A stretch of DNA of 64,000 nt from Xylanimonas allomyrinae (lineage in GTDB: Bacteria; Actinomycetota; Actinomycetes; Actinomycetales; Cellulomonadaceae), in the NCBI RefSeq assembly GCF_004135345.1, contig NZ_CP035495.1, forward strand, positions 3,348,001 to 3,412,000, given 5' to 3'. Positions within the stretch are counted from its first letter, which is position 1; every line of letters begins with the position of its first letter. Both the position numbers and the translations under genes were made by a program. The notes below the pieces were generated by a model, which ran no database searches, was not told the DNA's origin, and saw nothing but the letters and a program-made list of their open reading frames with translations. Positions 61,221-64,000 of this stretch are shown here, piece by piece.

Positions 61221-62562
61221 ACCCCGGAGTCGTCGCCGACTTCAGCAACGACAACGGCTGGACGTTCCTGGTGAAGGCCGTCCTGATCGTGGTGTTCCTG
61301 CTGGTCAGCGTGCTTGTCGCGATCTGGTTCGAGCGCAAGGTCGTCGGCCGCATGCAGGTGCGGCCCGGCCCCAACGTGCACGGCCCGTTCGGTCTGCTGC
61401 AGTCCCTCGCCGACGCCATGAAGCTCCTGCTCAAGGAGGACATGAACGTCACGGCGGCCGACCGCATCATCTACCTGCTCGCACCGATGATCTCGGTGTT
61501 CTGCTCGCTGCTCGTCTTCGCCGTCGTTCCGTTCGGGCCCGAGGTGCGGCTGCCGTTCACCGACTGGTCGACTCCGGCGCAGCTCACCGACTTCCCGGTC
61601 GCGGTGCTCTACGTGCTGGCCTGTGCCTCGGTCGGCGTCTACGGCATCGTCCTGGGCGGCTGGTCGTCGGGGTCGACGTACCCGCTGCTCGGCTCGGTGC
61701 GCTCGACGGCCCAGGTCATCAGCTACGAGCTCGCGATGGGGCTGTCCCTGGTCAGCGTGTTCATCCTCTCGGGCTCGATGTCGACCTCGACCATCGTGGA
61801 CGAGCAGACCAGCCGATGGTTCTTCGTCCCGCTGCTGCCGGCGTTCGTCATCTACGTCATCTCGATGATCGGTGAGACCAACCGGCTGCCGTTCGACCTG
61901 CCCGAGGCCGAGGGCGAGCTCGTCAGCGGTTACATGACCGAGTACTCGTCGATGAAGTTCGCGTGGTTCTTCCTGGCCGAGTACATCAACATGCTCAACG
62001 TCTCCGCGGTGTGCGCGACGCTGTTCCTGGGTGGTTGGCGTGCCCCTGGCCGCTGAGCGCGATCAACGACGGGATGTTCAACGAGGGCTGGTGGCCCATC
62101 CTGTGGTTCCTCGCCAAGGTGTGGATCCTCATGTTCATGTTCGTGTGGGTGCGCGGCACGCTGCTGCGCCTGCGCTACGACCAGTTCATGGTCTTCGGCT
62201 GGAAGGTGCTCATCCCGGTCGCGCTCGGCTGGCTCGTGTTCCTCTCGGTCGTGCAGTACGGGCGGCTCGCCGGCTCCGTCAGCCGGGGCACGTTGGTCGG
62301 GGTGATCACCGGGGTCGGTGTGGTCGTCGTGGCGCTGGCGACCTTCTGGCCCGAACGCCGCAAGCAGCCCGACGACGCCGCACCCGCCACGTTCGACGCG
62401 TTCGCGGGCGGCTACCCGGTGCCGCCCCTGCCGGGCCAGACGCTGCCGCCGTCGCCGCGCGCGGCGCGCCGACCGGTCACGGTCGACGCCACGCCCGCCG
62501 GCGCCCCCGCCGGCGCCCCCGCCGGCACTGCCGGGTCCGACGCCGAGGAGGACGCACGATGA
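61217..62562 (+). CDS. nuoH: NADH-quinone oxidoreductase subunit H, frame broken near 62043
   Basis: After correction, 448 residues with eight helices. The family motifs [19 protein letters not shown] and [20 protein letters not shown] are intact. The first frame stops after [11 protein letters not shown]; the second continues [20 protein letters not shown] to the end. One more C in TGCCCCTGG (62043-62046) gives [14 protein letters not shown] and 449 codons. The Pro/Ala-rich C-terminal tail of about 60 residues ([14 protein letters not shown]) is typical of actinobacterial NuoH. The stop overlaps nuoI by 4 bp. Confidence 0.93.
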
Positions 62563-63350
62563 GCGACTACAAGCCGCTACGGCCGGCCAAGGGACCGGTC
62601 GGCAGCCTGTTCGCCCCGGTCGCGGGCTTCGGGGTGACGCTCGGGGCGATGTTCCGGCCGACCGTCACCGAGCAGTACCCGTTCGAGAAGGTGCCGCCAC
62701 CGCAGCGCTACCACGGCCGGCACCAGCTCAACCGGTACGCCGACGGGCTGGAGAAGTGCATCGGCTGCGAGCTGTGCGCCTGGGCCTGCCCGGCCGACGC
62801 CATCTACGTCGAGGGAGCCGACAACGCCGACGTCCGCGCCGAGACGGGCGGCGGGCAGGTCAGCCCCGGCGAGCGGTACGGCCGCGTCTACCAGGTCAAC
62901 TACCTGCGGTGCATCTTCTGCGGGCTGTGCATCGAGGCGTGCCCCACCCGGGCGCTGACCATGACCAACGACTACGAGATCGCCGGCCCCACGCGCGCCG
63001 GGATGATCTTCGAGAAGCAGGACCTGCTGGCCCCGCCCGCGCCGGGCGCGCTCGCCGGACCGCACCCGATGGCCGAGGGCACGACCGACACCGACTACTA
63101 CCAGGGCGCGGTCACGGGCCCGACGGCAGGGCAGGTCGCGTGGGTGCGTGAGCACCGCCCCGACGACCCGACGATCGAGGCCGCGACCGACGTCGTCGAG
63201 GGCCGGGCACCGGCACCGCAGCCCAGGAAGCACGAGCTGCGACCCCCGGCGACCAAGGCCACGGCGACCAAGGAGGCCGCGCGCGGCGGCCACGTCGACC
63301 GGCCGGCCGAGCCGGCCCCGCTCCGACCGGCCGAGGGAGGCCAGCGATGA
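62559..63350 (+). CDS. nuoI: NADH-quinone oxidoreductase subunit I
   Basis: A 263-residue subunit with two [4Fe-4S] motifs: [20 protein letters not shown] and [17 protein letters not shown]. The C-terminal extension of about 80 residues (from about residue 180, Ala/Pro/Lys-rich) is longer than in most bacteria. It is coupled by ATGA to nuoH and nuoJ. Confidence 0.97.
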   Translation: MSDYKPLRPAKGPVGSLFAPVAGFGVTLGAMFRPTVTEQYPFEKVPPPQRYHGRHQLNRYADGLEKCIGCELCAWACPADAIYVEGADNADVRAETGGGQVSPGERYGRVYQVNYLRCIFCGLCIEACPTRALTMTNDYEIAGPTRAGMIFEKQDLLAPPAPGALAGPHPMAEGTTDTDYYQGAVTGPTAGQVAWVREHRPDDPTIEAATDVVEGRAPAPQPRKHELRPPATKATATKEAARGGHVDRPAEPAPLRPAEGGQR

Positions 63351-64000
63351 CGACGACCGGTGGTGAGGCGGCCCTCTTCGGGATCCTCGCGCCTCTCATG
63401 GTGATCGCCGCGCTCGGGCTGCTGTTCGTGCGTCGCGCGGTGCACGCGGCCGTGTGCGTGGTGTTCGTGATGATCTGCCTCGCGGTGCTCTACGTCGCCA
63501 ACGAGGCACCGTTCCTCGGCGTCGTGCAGGTCGTCGTCTACACCGGCGCGGTGATGATGCTGTTCCTGTTCGTGCTCATGCTCGTGGGCGTCGACGCCGC
63601 CGACTCGCTCACGGAGACCATTCGCGGGCAGCGCTGGGTCGGCCTGCTGTTCGGGGCGGGGCTGCTCGCCGTGCTGCTGGGCGTGCTCAGCCGCACCGAC
63701 CTGCCGGCGGCCGTGGGACTCGACCTGGCGAACGCACAGACCAACCCGAGCGGGCTGGCCGCGATCCTCTTCGGGGACTACGTGCTGGGCATGGAGGTCA
63801 TCGGCGTGCTGCTGGTGACGGCCGCGCTCGCCGGCCTCGTGCTCACCCACCGCCGGCGGCTGGGACCGCGACGCACGCAGCGCTCCATCGCGCGCGAGCG
63901 CGTCGCGGCCGTGGCCGACGGCAGGGTGCTGACGCCGCTGCCCGCCCCCGGCGTGTACGCGCAGAACAACGCCATGGACACCCCGGCGCTCGGCCCGGAC
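63347..64000 (+). CDS. nuoJ: NADH-quinone oxidoreductase subunit J (truncated by window end)
   Basis: The first 218 codons are open to the end of the window with no stop. Helices include [38 protein letters not shown] and [20 protein letters not shown], the last being the conserved NuoJ pi-bulge helix. ATG 63347 overlaps the nuoI stop. The remaining nuo genes (K-N) presumably follow outside the window. Confidence 0.95.
   Translation, partial: MTTTGGEAALFGILAPLMVIAALGLLFVRRAVHAAVCVVFVMICLAVLYVANEAPFLGVVQVVVYTGAVMMLFLFVLMLVGVDAADSLTETIRGQRWVGLLFGAGLLAVLLGVLSRTDLPAAVGLDLANAQTNPSGLAAILFGDYVLGMEVIGVLLVTAALAGLVLTHRRRLGPRRTQRSIARERVAAVADGRVLTPLPAPGVYAQNNAMDTPALGPD

Overview
The window is 64 kb of very GC-rich DNA with dense, mostly co-oriented genes, GTG starts, ATGA/GTGA stop-start overlaps and many genes whose start codon lies only 6-8 bases after a TANNNT-type -10 box, which implies leaderless mRNAs. 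Gene content (menaquinone-only quinone pathway, Rex, ResB/CcsA cytochrome c maturation, DUF3048, DUF4229, DUF6230/DUF6114, a 32-residue bS22-like ribosomal protein) points to an Actinomycetota chromosome. A Micrococcales lineage such as Cellulomonadaceae or Promicromonosporaceae is my inference.

Layout. 0-3.4 kb: a ribbon-helix-helix/MazF toxin-antitoxin pair, a remnant of a D12-class DNA adenine methylase, and a TetR-ABC exporter operon. 3.4-10.4 kb: a SWIM-SNF2 helicase, TrkA/TrkH potassium uptake and an AcuC-like deacetylase. 10.5-13.9 kb: bS22, a HAD phosphatase, glutaredoxin-Rex, and a divergent YceI/MarR pair. 13.9-18.7 kb: a cytochrome c maturation operon (histidine phosphatase, TlpA, CcdA, ResB, CcsA). 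18.7-22.9 kb: two small membrane proteins, menA, menE and a DUF3048 lipoprotein. 22.9-27.7 kb: a visibly more AT-rich secretion locus encoding an RCC1-repeat exoprotein, three TasA/camelysin-like SipW-type substrates and a SipW-type signal peptidase. 27.7-32.1 kb: menB, a small ORF, menC and menD. 32.2-44.5 kb: an HtrA protease, TetR plus DUF6230/DUF6114, a MATE exporter, a second SNF2 helicase, TetR plus a tandem-duplicated ABC-2-type membrane protein, and an ABC ATPase. 45-47.3 kb: menF and menG, divergent. 47.5-51.5 kb: a two-component system divergent from a MacB-like exporter. 52.1-64 kb: a geranylgeranyl/menaquinone reductase followed by nuoA-nuoJ, with nuoJ cut by the window end.

How it fits together. 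Much of the window serves respiration: complex I, menaquinone synthesis (A, B, C, D, E, F, G and a MenJ-like reductase; no menH or menI seen), cytochrome c assembly, and the NADH-sensing repressor Rex. Two near-consensus Rex operators are visible, one at the promoter of the reductase-nuo operon and one at menB, so this Rex may couple NADH/NAD+ ratio to both complex I and menaquinone supply.

Two points stand out. First, the RCC1/TasA-like/SipW locus looks like an acquired extracellular structure or biofilm module with no assigned function. Second, six genes (resB, menE, htrA twice, the histidine kinase, nuoF, nuoH) are each broken by what looks like one missing C/G in a short C/G run. Adding the missing bases restores family-typical proteins with exact codon counts, so these are most likely sequencing errors, not biology. 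Those genes should be read across the break.
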